Source of the DNA: Nymphaea colorata
Taxonomy: Eukaryota > Streptophyta > Magnoliopsida > Nymphaeales > Nymphaeaceae
Direction of reading: 5' to 3'
Assembly (NCBI RefSeq): GCF_008831285.2
Contig: NC_045141.1
Location: 18,720,848-18,784,847 of the forward strand
DNA: 64,000 nt
Shown: positions 12,071 to 24,785 of the stretch, in pieces
Position numbering within the stretch: position 1 is the first letter of the stretch
Layout: every line of letters begins with the position of its first letter
The notes under the pieces: model-generated
What the model was told of the DNA's origin: nothing
Seen by the model: the letters and a program-made list of their open reading frames with translations, nothing else
Database searches by the model: none
Translations under genes and position numbers: made by a program

Positions 12071-15000
12071 TTATGATATAAAATTGTGAATTTTCCGAAC
12101 TTCGTGCTCAGCAGGTTCCAGTGCCGAAGGGCGGGGGCCTTCGACAAACTCAAAAAGACAGCCAACAAGTTTTTTTTCCAGGTCTTTGAAGTAAGAAATT
12201 TCTGATAGCAACTCTGAGTTCTCTTTCTTCAAGTTTCTGTTTTCCTCCATTATCATGAGGGCTTCTTCGTCTGAGACTGCTGGTGGTGGTGTTGGTGGTG
12301 ATCTGTCAGTACTTGCTTTCAGGAAAGCAGGGAAGATGCTGGGTATGCACTTCCTCCTGTCAATCTCCACCAGCAGATGCCGTCTTCCTCTTTGGAACTT
12401 CTCATGACCAAACTCCCATCTATCCGATGCAATCTTTCTGAATCCCTGCCAGGATCAACAAATTTAAATGTTAGTTGAAGGCCTATACAAATGGTCATCG
12501 CTCTCTCTCTAAGTGCGTGCAAGCCAGTTCCAGACCTAGTAGCCTCTCTGGTTTTGACATAAACCATGTGTGTTCTCACTGGTTTAGATCAGGTGGGCAT
12601 CCTTGACCCAGCCCGGTTGTGCTCAACTACATTAGAGTTAGCCAGACTAGGCATACTCTTACCTGGGTTACCTTATCCCCAGGATAAGTCATTTCTCTAA
12701 ATAGATAGACCAAGCTCAGCTTGCCCCCATCCTGAAGTAGGCTTTATCCGTGCATCCTGGGTTACTAGACCCAGTACTGCCTGACCTTCACACTACTGAT
12801 AGCACATAAAGAGTCCCTTTCCATCTCGGGTTCTTGTAGGTCCAAGCCCGTTCGAGCCTAATTTGGGTCTGCCCCTTCTCTAACCTAAACTAACTAAGCG
12901 TAGCCTGGTTAGCCCAACGCTACCCCCCTCAAGGGATCCAAGATTTGAATTTGTAGTTGCTGTCATGTCTCGGTGTGTTATTTGGTTTAAACAGTAACAA
13001 GTATGACACCTGAGTCTAAATGATACATTGTAGGTCTACCGAAACTTTGAAGCAAACCCGAACCTTGAAAGTATAAGGTATGACATTGAGGGTTTTATGT
13101 CGAAGGAGGTTCCCTTAAATAAACATTAAAAAAAACCCTTGTCCCATCTAAGTTTCATGTGTCAACTAGAATAAATGAAGTCACTTGATCTCACTCATTG
13201 TTTGGAGAATCCAGAAAGGTCATCAACCAAAGTTAGCTTGTCTTATTAGCTAGCTAGGCTTGCCCACCAGCTTAACCTATGTTGTATCCTTGTCAAATAA
13301 TTTCCAGCCTACCCACTTGCCCTGATTGTATACCTTAGCTTGTGTTTGATTACTGTAGATCGACTACCTGATCATCTCAGTGTTTGATTACTGTAGATCG
13401 ACTACCTGATAATCTCAGATCACCTTAGATCTCAGGTCCATGGTTTTGATGTCTGACCTTTCCTCCCCTCCCCCCACCCCTGTTGGACCTCAAATCCACA
13501 CTTTTTACAATGTAGTGTGGATTTGAGATCCATGCTGGGGGGTTGATGCTGAAACCCAGTCTGTTAAAATCTTAGATTTCAGCTATTGTTGATTTCAGAT
13601 CCACTCGGACCTGAGATCCGCGGAAAATCAAACATAACATTAACAAACCCAAATTCAGATTCTAACTAATTCCCAGCCACCAATTATACTTAGATTTCTT
13701 CTATCCTAATGCTCTGCCCCACCAAATTCACCTAACACGTTTTGGATCTATCCAAGCATCTGCTTCATTCTGGTCACAACCGCTGTAGGCATATCTAGCT
13801 TATATTAATTCCTCTCACCAATGTTTTGAGGTCTAACTCTCTACGCTTCTAAAGAGAAACATGTACATGAAATCAAAAAACAATCAATGGCATTGTTCTT
13901 CCAACACCTTGTCTTATGGGATACGTTTTAGAGCACAAGAATCAACACATTTAGAATACATAATCTGGAGAAAAGTTTCCCAAAATAAGTTTCGAGATTA
14001 TTTAAAAATTCCCATGATCCCGGCCACATGTGCCTCAGCATTTTGGGAGAGATGCTGCCTGTTCGGCGGCCGAGCCTCTCCTTACATGCCAAGAAAGGTA
14101 GTAAAAAGTTCAAAAATTGAAAAAAGACATTTCTTTTTAAAAAATTCAAAATACACTAACTCCCACTTTTTTTTTGGTGCATATCATGCACCACGTGTTC
14201 ACTCTTAGGACTTTTGGAAAAATGAAAAAGTTTTTTTTTAAAAAAAGATAAAACTACCCTAAACAAAAAAGAAACCATCAAAGGAAAGGAAAAGGAAAAT
14301 ACCCCCAAAAGAACACTTTTAAGCAATCTTAATCAAAATGAAAAGCCTAGCTGGTCTTTAGACAGAATTTTGAAATAATTTTTCTTTGACTAAAATTTGT
14401 AGAAAATATGATTAAGATCTTCTTAAAATTTGTAGAAAAAGTAAGCGTGCTGCTTCTGGAAACTTTTGGTAGCTCCTAACCATTGGGAAAGGGAATCTTG
14501 AAGGAGTCAGACGTGAGGAGGGACCGTTGAAGAGCGGTGGAGCTTCAACACTCGACCAGGCGATCCCTCTTTCCGCCATTAAGATCCAAAACTGGCTTAG
14601 CATGATTGCTATGAGATGAATATTTTCCCTCTTTCAATGTCTTTTCTTGTGGAAAGTCTCATTACATGCATTCTCCAAACTTCATGTGCATTTCCTCATG
14701 AAACCTTCAATCAACAATTGGGACATCACCACTTTTCTTTTCTGTTGGAATCAGTCTCTCTCTGCGTTTGTGTGAGGAAAGAGAGATAGATGCTACCATA
14801 CGCTCGAGTTCATTGTAGCTGAAAACTGTTTCATCCTTTCATTAAACTAACCATACAGATCTCAGATATGGTCTTTATCTGTGCATCCCAAAACTTATGG
14901 ATCAACAGAAACTTTAACTTTCTTGCGAGTAGGAGGAATGCATAAGCTCAAAAAGTTAAACCATCGATTATAAAATTTGGCGTACAGAGAAAAGAATATC

Positions 15001-15257
15001 TTCCTTTTTACGTAGTTACTGAGGGCATCCAAGCTATAGCTAGAAACCATGTTTGGGGAGTAGCCTGCATCTTTTGGGGTGGGAAGTTTCATGAAATCCA
15101 ACCTTTTAGAGAAAGAAAGTGTTGGCGCCTCTGGTTTCTGAACCGACACAAAGAAGAATAAAGAAAAGCACCCACCATTCATGTCCATGTCACGTTTCAG
15201 ATGAACGGAAAAGTAGAACCCAGTACGACTATTTTCGCAGATGACGCTCAAATAGAA

Positions 15258-15306
<49 letters not shown>

Positions 15307-15667
15307 ATACGTAGGTATTGAGTTGGCGGATGAAGGAGGAGAAGTTGGAGTGCTTGAAGTACTTGGGGAGGAGGAGCTGCGAGAACTCCTCCGGCATCCA
15401 CACCACGAAGCCGTTGCCCTCCTCGTTCCACGACACCATCCGCCGTTCTTCCCCGCCGCCGACTCCTCCTCCTCCACCTCCACCTCCACCTCCACCTTCC
15501 TCCTCGCTGCTGCTCACCATGTCGAACGTCTTCCACAGGAAAGGCGCCGGATTCCTCTGCTGCTTCCCTCTATCACCGCCGCCGCTGCAGCCCCCTTCAG
15601 CTGCTCCCGCCACCGCCAGCCCCCCCATGTCACCTCTCACTCTATCTCCCTCCACCTCTCTCTCCAT
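12071..15667 (-). CDS. class B heat stress transcription factor
   Basis: Two exons on the minus strand, 15667-15311 and 12445-12071, joined in phase 0 exactly at the Tyr|Gly intron position conserved in plant HSF DNA-binding domains (RQLNTY | [12 protein letters not shown]); 243 residues. The DNA-binding domain starts near 40 ([12 protein letters not shown]) and carries [20 protein letters not shown] and the helix [15 protein letters not shown] leucine/isoleucine heptad region at about 182-212 ([18 protein letters not shown]) is the oligomerisation coiled coil. The lack of the class A insert and of an AHA motif, and the short length, place it in class B; the subgroup (B3/B5-like) is unresolved. 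No LFGV repressor tetrapeptide is seen near the C terminus. Odd point: an eleven-glycine run (58-68), followed by Val and three more Gly, expands the loop before MVSWNEEG. Another in-frame Met at residue 14 could be the start. Known of the family: binds heat shock elements, usually as a repressor or co-activator. Confidence 0.88.
13343..13418. repeat. 38-bp tandem duplication
   Basis: Two nearly identical copies of a segment beginning TGTTTGATTACTGTAGATCG, starting at 13343 and 13381, inside the HSF intron. Confidence 0.85.
15261..15302. repeat. (GA)n microsatellite at the HSF splice donor
   Basis: About 21 GA units. On the transcribed strand this is a CU tract that starts about eight nucleotides behind the 5' splice site of the HSF intron. 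Confidence 0.95.
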
Positions 15668-17848
15668 CTGTCTCCCTCTTCCTCTGCCTCCTGGCGCCGG
15701 CGAGCGAACTCAATCCGCATGGGTATTCACAGTTGGTGGCAAAACCCACCCCAAGCCAACAGTCCACCCCTCTTTCACCATGAAATTACACAAAAGCCAC
15801 CCTCCCAAGGCTAAGCTAATTCCCTACAACCACCGGACGGGGGTGTTTTCGTAATTATGTTAGCTGCCCTTTTGGATGCAAAAGGAACGTAGGGAGGACG
15901 GAGGCTGCGGGTTTGGAGTTTTGACCAACGTCAGTGTAGCAGGGATGACGGCCGGCTCTAAATCAATTTTTTTTTAAATGTAATAATTCTAAAAAATAAT
16001 ATAAAATGTTTTTAACTAATTTGAAAATAAAAATGTAAATAAAAAAGTTTTTATGTAACTTGGGTATTGTATTAACGTGCCAAAACAATCTTATCAGCCG
16101 ACAAACTTAAACGTAAAGTTTTGAAAAACTAAAAATTGAAGCTATAAATAAGAAAAATAACAAATATAAAGGCTCTACGTTATTGTCGTCAAAATTGGTT
16201 CCTAACGTAGACCTGTGAAGAAACGGGTTCCAAAAATTGGCAGGGTAGAGTAGAAACTGAAATTACTTATAATTTGGATCAAATCACTATTTGCATTTCT
16301 TTGTAAATGAAGTTAAGAAATAAACAAAAAGAAAAATTGGATGAGTAGAAAAATAACAAAATATGCTTTCGTGCGCTCCCGTGGACTCTGTTTTGAACCT
16401 ACGATGACCAATTCAACTCCAACCAACCGATTCGAGCCAATTTTGAGAAAAAACATTTTAAATTATATAAGAGGGATTGTTTATTTTTTATATTTATCTA
16501 CAAAAATTAATCTTTCATTTATATTTTAATATTAAATGACTTTGGATAGTTAGAGTCATTATATATATATATATCGAGTTGTGTTGAGTCAGTCAACTTA
16601 TTCATTTCATTAAGGTTGTTCAATCTATTAAATGGCGATTGAGACAAACATAAGAGAAAATGGTGATGAGCATTTTGTCATGTGTTATTAGTTCACGTTT
16701 TTTTTTTGTTTTTCTTTCAATTATCTATTATGATAGATCAAATAGTCCGAATGAGTGAACTAGGTGATTATAAATAGTCATAGTGAAATCATCATAAACT
16801 TTTTTAAACTATATATTAAAGTTAGTGACATAAATAAATAAATAAAAAAGGAACACTGATTGGCTAAGTTTTAGGGCCATGATCGGATGCATCTAAAAAC
16901 AGCATTTTGTAGGCAAAACTCCATTTTCGGCTGGTTTGGGTGAACTGAAAATGCGTCACCTTGATTTCATATGAGAACTACTTCCTCCAACTTATTCACT
17001 CAAAGCCAATTTTTGCCGTGTTCACCTTGCTTAACATAAATGAACAGCGTCTTTAAAACGGATTAAAAATTTTGGTTTTTACAAAATCACATTTTAACAA
17101 AAAAAATATTTTTGATTGTGTCGTCCGAACAGTAACTTTGGTCTATTTCTAAACCTCTATTTAAAAAGGGAAAAAAAAGGTCGGCTTAGGCATAAGACAT
17201 GCTTGGATGGAGGAAAAAGATAGTCAAATGGTTAATTAAAAGAAGGGAAAAGAAAGAAAAACAAAAATGATGGCGGATTGTGCATGCCAAAAAGCATTAT
17301 AAACGAAGTGGTGAAGGCAAAAACTTCTTGTTAAGGGACACTCTAAGTGTAAATTTCAAACTTGAAGGGGCACTCATATGTAAAAACTTAAAAATTAATG
17401 AAGTTTTTATATATAAATAATGTAAATCTAGTGGTCCGGTGTGGGCAATTGCCCACTCCAACCACAAGGTGGCTTTGCTCCATAAGCAAGTTTTGGCATC
17501 CTTTTTTTTATCACCTTTTCACTTACAATTATTTTATATCTTTTTAAAAGTTTTTTTTTAAATTTTAATAAAAGTATTTTAGTCATTGCCGTACACTCGT
17601 TTTTCTGGCACAGTGGTGTGCACTAAAATCCATTTGAATGGCCCTTTGGCTTCCTCCTCGACTCCTTTGAAGTTAAAGCTGCCTTTATAGAAAATCTGAC
17701 CAATCGGGTCCGACGACCACCATCGTGAAAGACACTCCCCATGGTAATCAGTTGATACCTATGGCCGATACATGCTTTAATATTTCATATATATAAAAAC
17801 TGGTCTTTTTGTTACGTGTTCCAATTTAATTGCCAATTTAGCAGCACT

Positions 17849-17912
17849 GAAATATGTATATTTTTTTCATATAACATATTGAAATATGTATATTTTTTTC
17901 ATATAACATATT
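17849..17912. repeat. 32-bp tandem duplication
   Basis: Two adjacent identical copies of an AT-rich segment beginning GAAATATGTATATTTTTTTC, at 17849 and 17881. Confidence 0.9.
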
Positions 17913-18522
17913 GTTAGGAGCCCCCGCACATTTAAGCGAGCGAGAATCACACCGACATGAAAGCTTCTGCTTTCAATTAGGTTGTGAGATGAAATATTCC
18001 TCATGCTCACCAAAAACTTCTCAAAAGAACACCTCTCCTCATTGTTATCCAAGGTGATAACAAAAACTTTCTTTCCTTTTTATTCTTCAACATGGGCATG
18101 GATCGGTGTAAACAAGACCACCACCCACCTACTTAGCCAGGAGGCTAAAACTAAGGCCATCAAATTGGAAAATTCAACAACCCATCACAGGGGATGCACA
18201 TGCACTTCTTGTTATAAATAGACATACATGAATGATCCGCACAAGGTCCCATATATTGAAAAAGGAAACTTATGCCTAGAACAGTATTCACTCTTTTCAA
18301 CTATGAAGGACCCACCATGCAAATGAAAGGATTGGACCACCCCCCAGAAAGAGAGCCGCCAACCCTTCTCCTTTTCTCCTTACCTCTAGGTTGTGTTTAG
18401 TAGCTTTCCCACACTAGATTCAATGCTGCATTAAAAGATGAGTTTTGGGAGATCCTCAGTATTTTAAACAAACTAAGGATCTAGTAGCATGCCTTTTACA
18501 GGTTAAAAATCATGAATAGCAA

Positions 18523-19146
18523 GTTAGATAGAGAAAGATCTTACCTTAAATCCATGAATTTGAGATCATAGAAGACGGTGAAACAAACACAACCCGAAGG
18601 TCAAAGGCTATGTCGGTACCTAGCAAAAAGGCGGTATACCATCAAGTTAGTTTTGCGCTCCACCCCATATGCCATAGGAGCATAGCATCATTGGAAATCA
18701 AGCTGGCGGTGCATTTTTTTTCCTCCACCAGCCCAACCACCTAAGGTGTGTCCCTCGAGGGCCATAGTCTGCTCGATTACGATACCTAATATTGCCTAAA
18801 AGTGAAGGATAGAAGTAGTTTATTTCTAATTTGAAAGTTAGATAGAGAGAGGTCTTACCTTAAATCCATAGATTTGAGATCATAGGAGACGGTGAAACAA
18901 ACATAACCCCAAGGTCAAGGGCTATGTCGGTACCTAGCAAAAAGGCGGCATACCATCAAGTTAGTTTTGCGTTTCACCCCATATGCCATAGGAGCATAGC
19001 ACCATTGGAAATCAAATTGGCGGTGCATTTTTTTTCCTCCACCAGCCCAACCACCTAAGGTGTGTCCCTCGAGGGCCACAGTCTGCTCGATTACAATACC
19101 TAATATTGCTAAAAGTTAAGGATAGAAGTAGTTTATTTCTAAATTG
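18523..19146. repeat. 314-bp tandem duplication
   Basis: Two head-to-tail copies start with GTTAGATAGAG at 18523 and 18837 and run in parallel to about 19146, both containing CTATGTCGGTACCTAGCAAA, CATATGCCATAGGAGCATAG and GTGTCCCTCGAGGGCC. They differ by scattered substitutions and small indels, so the duplication is fairly recent. The unit has no coding capacity that I can recognise. Confidence 0.9.
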
Positions 19147-22100
19147 TTCTTTAGCCGTATGAACTTTGAACCGAGCCCGACTCCACATTTATTTAACGGA
19201 TTCAAGGTTTTATGCTTTGAGATCTTGTACCTGATGCCATGTTCTTACCTATAATTTCTCAGTGGGACGGGATGGTGAAGGTGGCGAGGACTGAGAAGAA
19301 GGCCGTCAAATGTAAAAGAGGATAATTTTCTCAGTCAGAGCAGCCACTTTCATACTTCGTACATACTTCCACAGCGTTCAACTTCGTCAGCTAAGTGACT
19401 GCTGTTGGTCCCCATTTTTTTGTGATTCCGCTTGTCATGCAGTGAAAGCATTTCAGGTGGCATTTTAAAGTTGAAAAGAAAGAAGATCCACCTTGATGAA
19501 AGTTTACTCTTTTACCTTTGAAATTTCACCGCGTGTGAGCAATATTTTTGTGTCGCCACTTCAAAATACGTGGAAAAATAGTCTCCACCGGCACCCGTGC
19601 CTTATCCAAAAATAAACATACAGGCACACGCACAAGCATACACACATGTTGCGGATGAACGAGATATGAAGGAATTGTCATGATTATCGACACGGGTCTT
19701 TTTGGCATAAAAAGGGAATCTTTTGCTAAAATAAAAGCAGAAATGATATGGATTATTCAAGAACCAAAGTATATTTGTTTTATACAAAGAAGATATCGAT
19801 AAACTTCTATGAAATAGTTTCACGAGATTCAGCCCATTATCCCAATCGTGGGATATCATTAAGAAATATGCATCGATGTTATCAAAGAATTTTCTGTATT
19901 ACTAGTATGGAGTGACATTTGGACTGATAGGCTATCTATGTGAAACTATACTGAGTAAATTTCAACAATCAACTGTCCCCTTTCAAACGAACTGGATTAA
20001 GAACTGGGCACCTGTCTATCTGACGTGCTCTTAGCTCCATTAAAGGATGGAAAGTGAGAGTGGGCAACGTGAATCCACTGGGGATGACAATGGTTTGAAT
20101 ACAATCTAATATTCAAAAAATTGAACTTAATTAGTTGAATTCAAAAATCACATCCCAATCATTAATCGAGTGCAGACATGGTATAGAAATTCTCAATAAA
20201 TGTGGTGGGTATCACATTTTTAAGCGAATAGTTTGTTATCAAAATTGGAGTAAGTTTCTTATTTTTTATGTTCGAATCTGAATTCAACTGCGTGAAATCA
20301 AACAATACCTAAATGTGGCGATAGCTGTCAATCATGTCCGTTGCATCCCTAGACTCCACCACTGTCCGTTCAGTCACTACCACTACCAGATCCCTCCTTG
20401 TCCCATAAAGAAAACAGAAAGGGGAGAGAGAGATTAAAACCAAATCAACTGAATAAGATTGACTAGAAGACAAGACTGATGATCAGCCACCTAAAAAGTA
20501 AACCAAACCTAGCCCTCCGGGCCCAGCCCCAGCTGTCAACTTGACCCAAGTACATAAAGCTGCACCTTTTTTCTTTTCACAGGCAGAAACCAATGGTAAT
20601 GGAAGGAGATATAGTCGCAGGAGAGTTAGATTCATTTTTTGTTTTCCCAACTACGACCAGTGAACGTCTGACCACCTAATTCCATCTCGCTAACAAACAA
20701 CTTCACGTGTCCCAAATTTTCTACCCTAAATCTTTGGATGCTTGTGGAGATGAGGGTCAAAGTAGACAAATATCCTGGAGAAAGTAGTGGATACAACTGA
20801 GAAAAAGAACCTTGTGAGGAGTTCAAATTGTGACCTTCCCACCCACCAGCTGTCGGTCAAGAATGGCGGTCGCAGATACTCGAGAAGAATGTCTTCCATT
20901 TTCTACGTTGCCTTTTTCCTGCAATTTTCTTTTGCACTCCGTCCAGTTCGCTTTCGGCTAACCCAACCTGGCTAGGTGAAATCCAAGCAGACAGTCAGTA
21001 CGCTATTTTCTGTGTTTGCTTTCCAACCACATTAGATTTTGGTTCATTCTACAACATTTTCATGGAAATGTTTGCTCACATACAAATCCGAGCACGAACC
21101 CCCGGGTCTGCCTGAAACAATAGGACCAGTCAAGGTGCAGAAAGAGAAACATGACCGCATGAGTTCCCCACCGTGTAGACAAATCATTAGAGCACCAATT
21201 ACATGACCAGAATTCCATAAATATGATACCAAAATTTGACATTCATCACAGCCCATGGCAATAGTCTAACATGCTTTAACCGTCAGCACAGCCAAATGGG
21301 GATGGGCTGCAAAACTGAGTTTGTGTTCTCATTTGCAAGACAAACAGCCAACCAACGTTAATCCTACTAAAAAAAGGGAACCTACAATGAGGGCTACTGG
21401 GTGTTAAGGCATTCCACCTACTTTCGTGTCGCTTGACGACAGGCGATTGGACATTTAACTGTCGTAGGTTGAATGCCCTAAATCTTGACCTGCTCTGCGA
21501 CATAATTTGGAACTTATAAACTTCCAGGAAACCCACAAATGCCAGGGGCTTCTGAATAATGCCATCGCTTACATGTAGGACTCCAACAAAAAAAGAAGGG
21601 CACGAAATTCAGTAAAATTAAATTGCTCTGAACATACACAAAAGGTAAGCATAAAGTCACAGTGCAAAATAGCAAGCCTATCTTGAAATTTTTTCCAGAA
21701 GTAGAGTTCCTCTGTTTTCCCACTTGACATATTGATTTTGGCAAAAAAGATTTCAGTTTCTCTGATTGATTTCTGCATTAAAACCAAAAAGCTGCATTTG
21801 GTGCTCCGATGTGAATAACAAAATATAATGCGACAAAAAAAAGTGACCGGTAGTCATCAATCAAGACAACACGCATATAATTGGGTTATTCTTATTTAAG
21901 AGTCTCCCAGAAAAGGCAACACACAACTAAAATGAATAAACGTTAGAAGATTCACCAAGGTTGCTCCAACTGAAACAGGCAATCATGCAGCCTCGGATGG
22001 TTTTCCTAAATTTTAATTGTGACGCAAGTTTACTAATGCATCACATGATTCACATTTAGATGCCCGCCCCAACGAGAAATGTTTTGCTCACTAAAATGTT

Positions 22101-22466
22101 CATCTTCAAATTGAGAAACATGATGAAATGTTTTCTATGCTTGTCAGGGTACGTAAACTTTCACCACGTTCCCCAGGAATGACCTTGCACCAGCAGCTGT
22201 TCAGGCGAGCAAAGGTAAATTTTCACCAAGCTCAAACCATAATAAACAATAAGGACAGTGGCAAAAATAGGCAAGAAAGGAAAACAGCGAACGATATTTT
22301 ATTTTGCGGCTGGCTTTTCCATGCACACTGATAGCATCTGAAAGGCGATTGAAGCTGTCCGAAGAGGTCTTGGCTGAAGGCATTGCTCACAGGTCCTTCA
22401 ACGACTCTATACTAAGTGGGATCCAAGCAACCTGAACTATATTGTTTCCTTGTGAATTTGGTCATT

Positions 22467-23900
22467 AAAGGGAAGGGCTGTGGCTGCACACAAGCCAACT
22501 CGAGCTTCATCTTGGCCAGCTCAACTCATGTACACCACAGTCGAACTAGGCTCCAGCTTTACAACAACTACCAAGTTTGACTCGATACGTTATTTAAATG
22601 ATCAAGCTCGATTCGAACAGAATTGCAAGCTAAATCGAGCATTCAAGCCCAATAACAGCTCAAACTTGAGCACGTCAACACCCTTTGTCATTTCCTTTGT
22701 AAGACAACCAGCTTCATAGAGGCACAATCTAAAACAGCTTTTCTGGTCCAAACTATTTTTCTATAGCCAATGACGGAGGCCTGGTTTTATTCAATGAAGA
22801 TTCTTAAGTTATACAATCTCTCTCTCTCTCTAACCAAACAAGACAGTGACATGATTTTATTCAATAAAGAATGTAAATTGAAGAGCTCTCTCGACAACCA
22901 AACAAAAGGTGCCCAATTAGTTGTGACATTCAATTAGTGTCTTAATGGTTTGCACTTGGGTACCCAAAGGATCCGAAGCCACACTCCCCTTCCCTCCAAA
23001 CCCTAGGGTTCAAGGTGGCTTTAGAACCTAGGTGGGTAGTGGGACACCTGTCAACTAAAGTACTGAACATTCGTCATTTGCAATCCAAAAGAGTAGAGCC
23101 CAAGGAATCAAACTGATGACTAGACTTTCACCTGTCTGCCAGCTGAACCAGCTACGCTACACCCTTCAAGGCTAATATCTAAATGGGTTTAATACAAAGA
23201 ATAAAAGTGAGGAAAAAGTTTTATTAATAGAAAGAAAAAAAACTGATATGAGAGCTGTGGTTAGAGAAAATCATAAATTGTGACTTGCTAGGTGAATGGT
23301 GAGTTGCATAGAGAAGAAAAAGACTCAAGGTGGAGTAACGGAGAGATGTGCAGGTTACAAGGAGAATATGGGTTACAAGATGGATAGATAGTGATAGTTA
23401 CAAAGAGCATGAGTTCCAAGATATAAGGGCTTAAGGAGATTGTAAGGGTTGCTGTGAAACAAAGTCAAGCAACTAAAGCTCTTGAACCCGTTCATTAAAA
23501 AGAGTAAAGTTTGAGCTGAAAGTGTAACTTGAGTATTCAGTCGAAACGAGTTCAGGTTGAATAAACTCGACTCATATAGGCTCAAGTAAGCATATGCAAC
23601 TCAAGTAGGCACATGATTCTTTCTCACCCTCTCTCTCTCACTCTCAGAAGCCAAAACAAGTTCTTACATAAGAAAGGATAAGCTTGAGCTTGAGCTTGAG
23701 CATTATTGAGCCCATTGAAGCTTCAAGTACTAGATTCATCCTAACTTATGAGCCTACTTGAGTGAGGCTCGAGCATTACATAAACTACCAAGTCAAGCTC
23801 AAGCTTCATGTAAAGCTCGAATGGAGATATGGTACATCAGCCAACCTGAGTACAGGAGGACAAGCTAGAGCTTGACTTAACTCCTGTGCAGCCCTAGTCG
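22467..23900. repeat. AGCTCGA-family repeat region with GGCTGCACA ends
   Basis: The left side starts near GGCTGCACACAAGCC and the right side ends near TGTGCAGCCCTAG, matching the ends of the better-defined copy at 47945-48519. Both flanks are rich in 'caagctcgag / gagcttgag' words (22480-22690 and 23460-23890); the middle (22730-23440) is unrelated and contains a SINE-like head, so it may be a nested insertion. Confidence 0.4.
23104..23160 (-). repeat. SINE-like tRNA-derived head
   Basis: On the minus strand TAGCGTAGCTGG (plus 23148-23159) matches the RNA polymerase III A-box consensus TRGCNNAGYNGG at every position. AGTTTGATTCC (plus 23104-23114) matches the B-box consensus at nine of eleven positions, with a spacing of about 33 bp. 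No folded tRNA is apparent, so a tRNA-derived SINE is more likely than a tRNA gene. The body probably extends toward lower coordinates; its end was not determined. Confidence 0.45.
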
Positions 23901-24668
23901 GCTAGTATGCATAGATTCATAATGCCATTAAAATAGGATCCATTAATTGGAAGAACATATTTTTTACAAATAAAGACAATCCTATAGACAAATAGGTGTA
24001 AAAATTACAAAATGAAGTTGAATTTACAGAATTACGAAAGAAAGCTGAATTTCCAGAAAAAGTGACGCTTGTGCCAAGGCTTGATCCTATCATCCAAGTT
24101 TCCTTAATGTCTATGCACACTGACCCATCAACTCATAAGCAAAGCAACAGAGCATCATGGTGTAAACGGCTCAGTCAATCTTAATCAGGAACTAACCAGC
24201 CAGGTTAGGCCTTTAGGATCCAAAAATGAATTAAATAAACAAAAAAAATCGGAAATATTATTTAAAATTTTAATTTAAATAAAATCCGAACAAAACCTTT
24301 GCAAAATCCAACATATTCTAGTGTTTGAAAAAACCTCCTTAGAAAAGAAAATCACCTGGAACCACATACACCCACTTATAGAAAATTAAATTTTACATAA
24401 ATGATATAGTTTTTTCTGTTCATATTCAACCCTAGACATATGATCTTTTCACCATTTCCACTTCCCACTACGAGAAAGCTTCTTCACCGGCTACTAGATT
24501 CTCCCAAATCGATGAATCCTTAGTGATTTCTATGAAAATGGGCAAAATCTCTCCCTCCCACGTCTCTTGCAGCATTTAGAAACAAGAAAAGAGAGAGGGA
24601 GGAGTGTTCGTCTTTAAAACATAACGCAAAAAAGGGGTCTTTGGGACCCTTTTTAATTTTTTCCCACT

Positions 24669-24785
24669 ATCGTACGATACGGAGGTGTATCGCCCGTATC
24701 GTAAGTTACGCCACTCGTATCGTACGCTACGGGCGATACGCTTACGACACACGAGCGTATCGTGTATCGTAAGCATATCGTATAG
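24669..24785. repeat. CGTATCG palindrome cluster
   Basis: A CG-containing island in AT-rich DNA is built from repeated and inverted words CGTATCG / CGATACG. GTATCGCCCGTA at 24687-24698 pairs perfectly with TACGGGCGATAC at 24728-24739 (12-bp stem, 29-base loop), and further copies follow. Function unknown; possibly the core of a non-autonomous repeat. Confidence 0.6.

Larger units (their letters stand above)
12446..15310 (-). other. 2.9 kb intron of the HSF gene
   Basis: Minus-strand donor TAC|GTATTC and acceptor CTGGCAG|GGATTC. The intron starts with a CU microsatellite. About 12580-13000 is a comparatively GC-rich region with repeated 'cccagcccgg / gggttac' words, probably an old repeat. 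A 38-bp direct duplication is at 13343-13418. About 13430-13620 has inverted copies of a 'ggatttgagatcc' motif. No extra exon is seen. Confidence 0.8.

Noticed and set aside
15318..15854. Plus-strand open frames with Pro-rich proteins
   Set aside because: They are antisense to HSF exon 1 and its leader; proline runs mirror the glycine-coding repeat.
16870..17135. MITE with TTA target site
   Set aside because: The left flank is TTA but the right flank is TAA on the same strand, so the duplication does not fit.
23104..23160. tRNA gene
   Set aside because: A and B boxes are present but no complete cloverleaf or acceptor stem could be drawn; kept as SINE-like.
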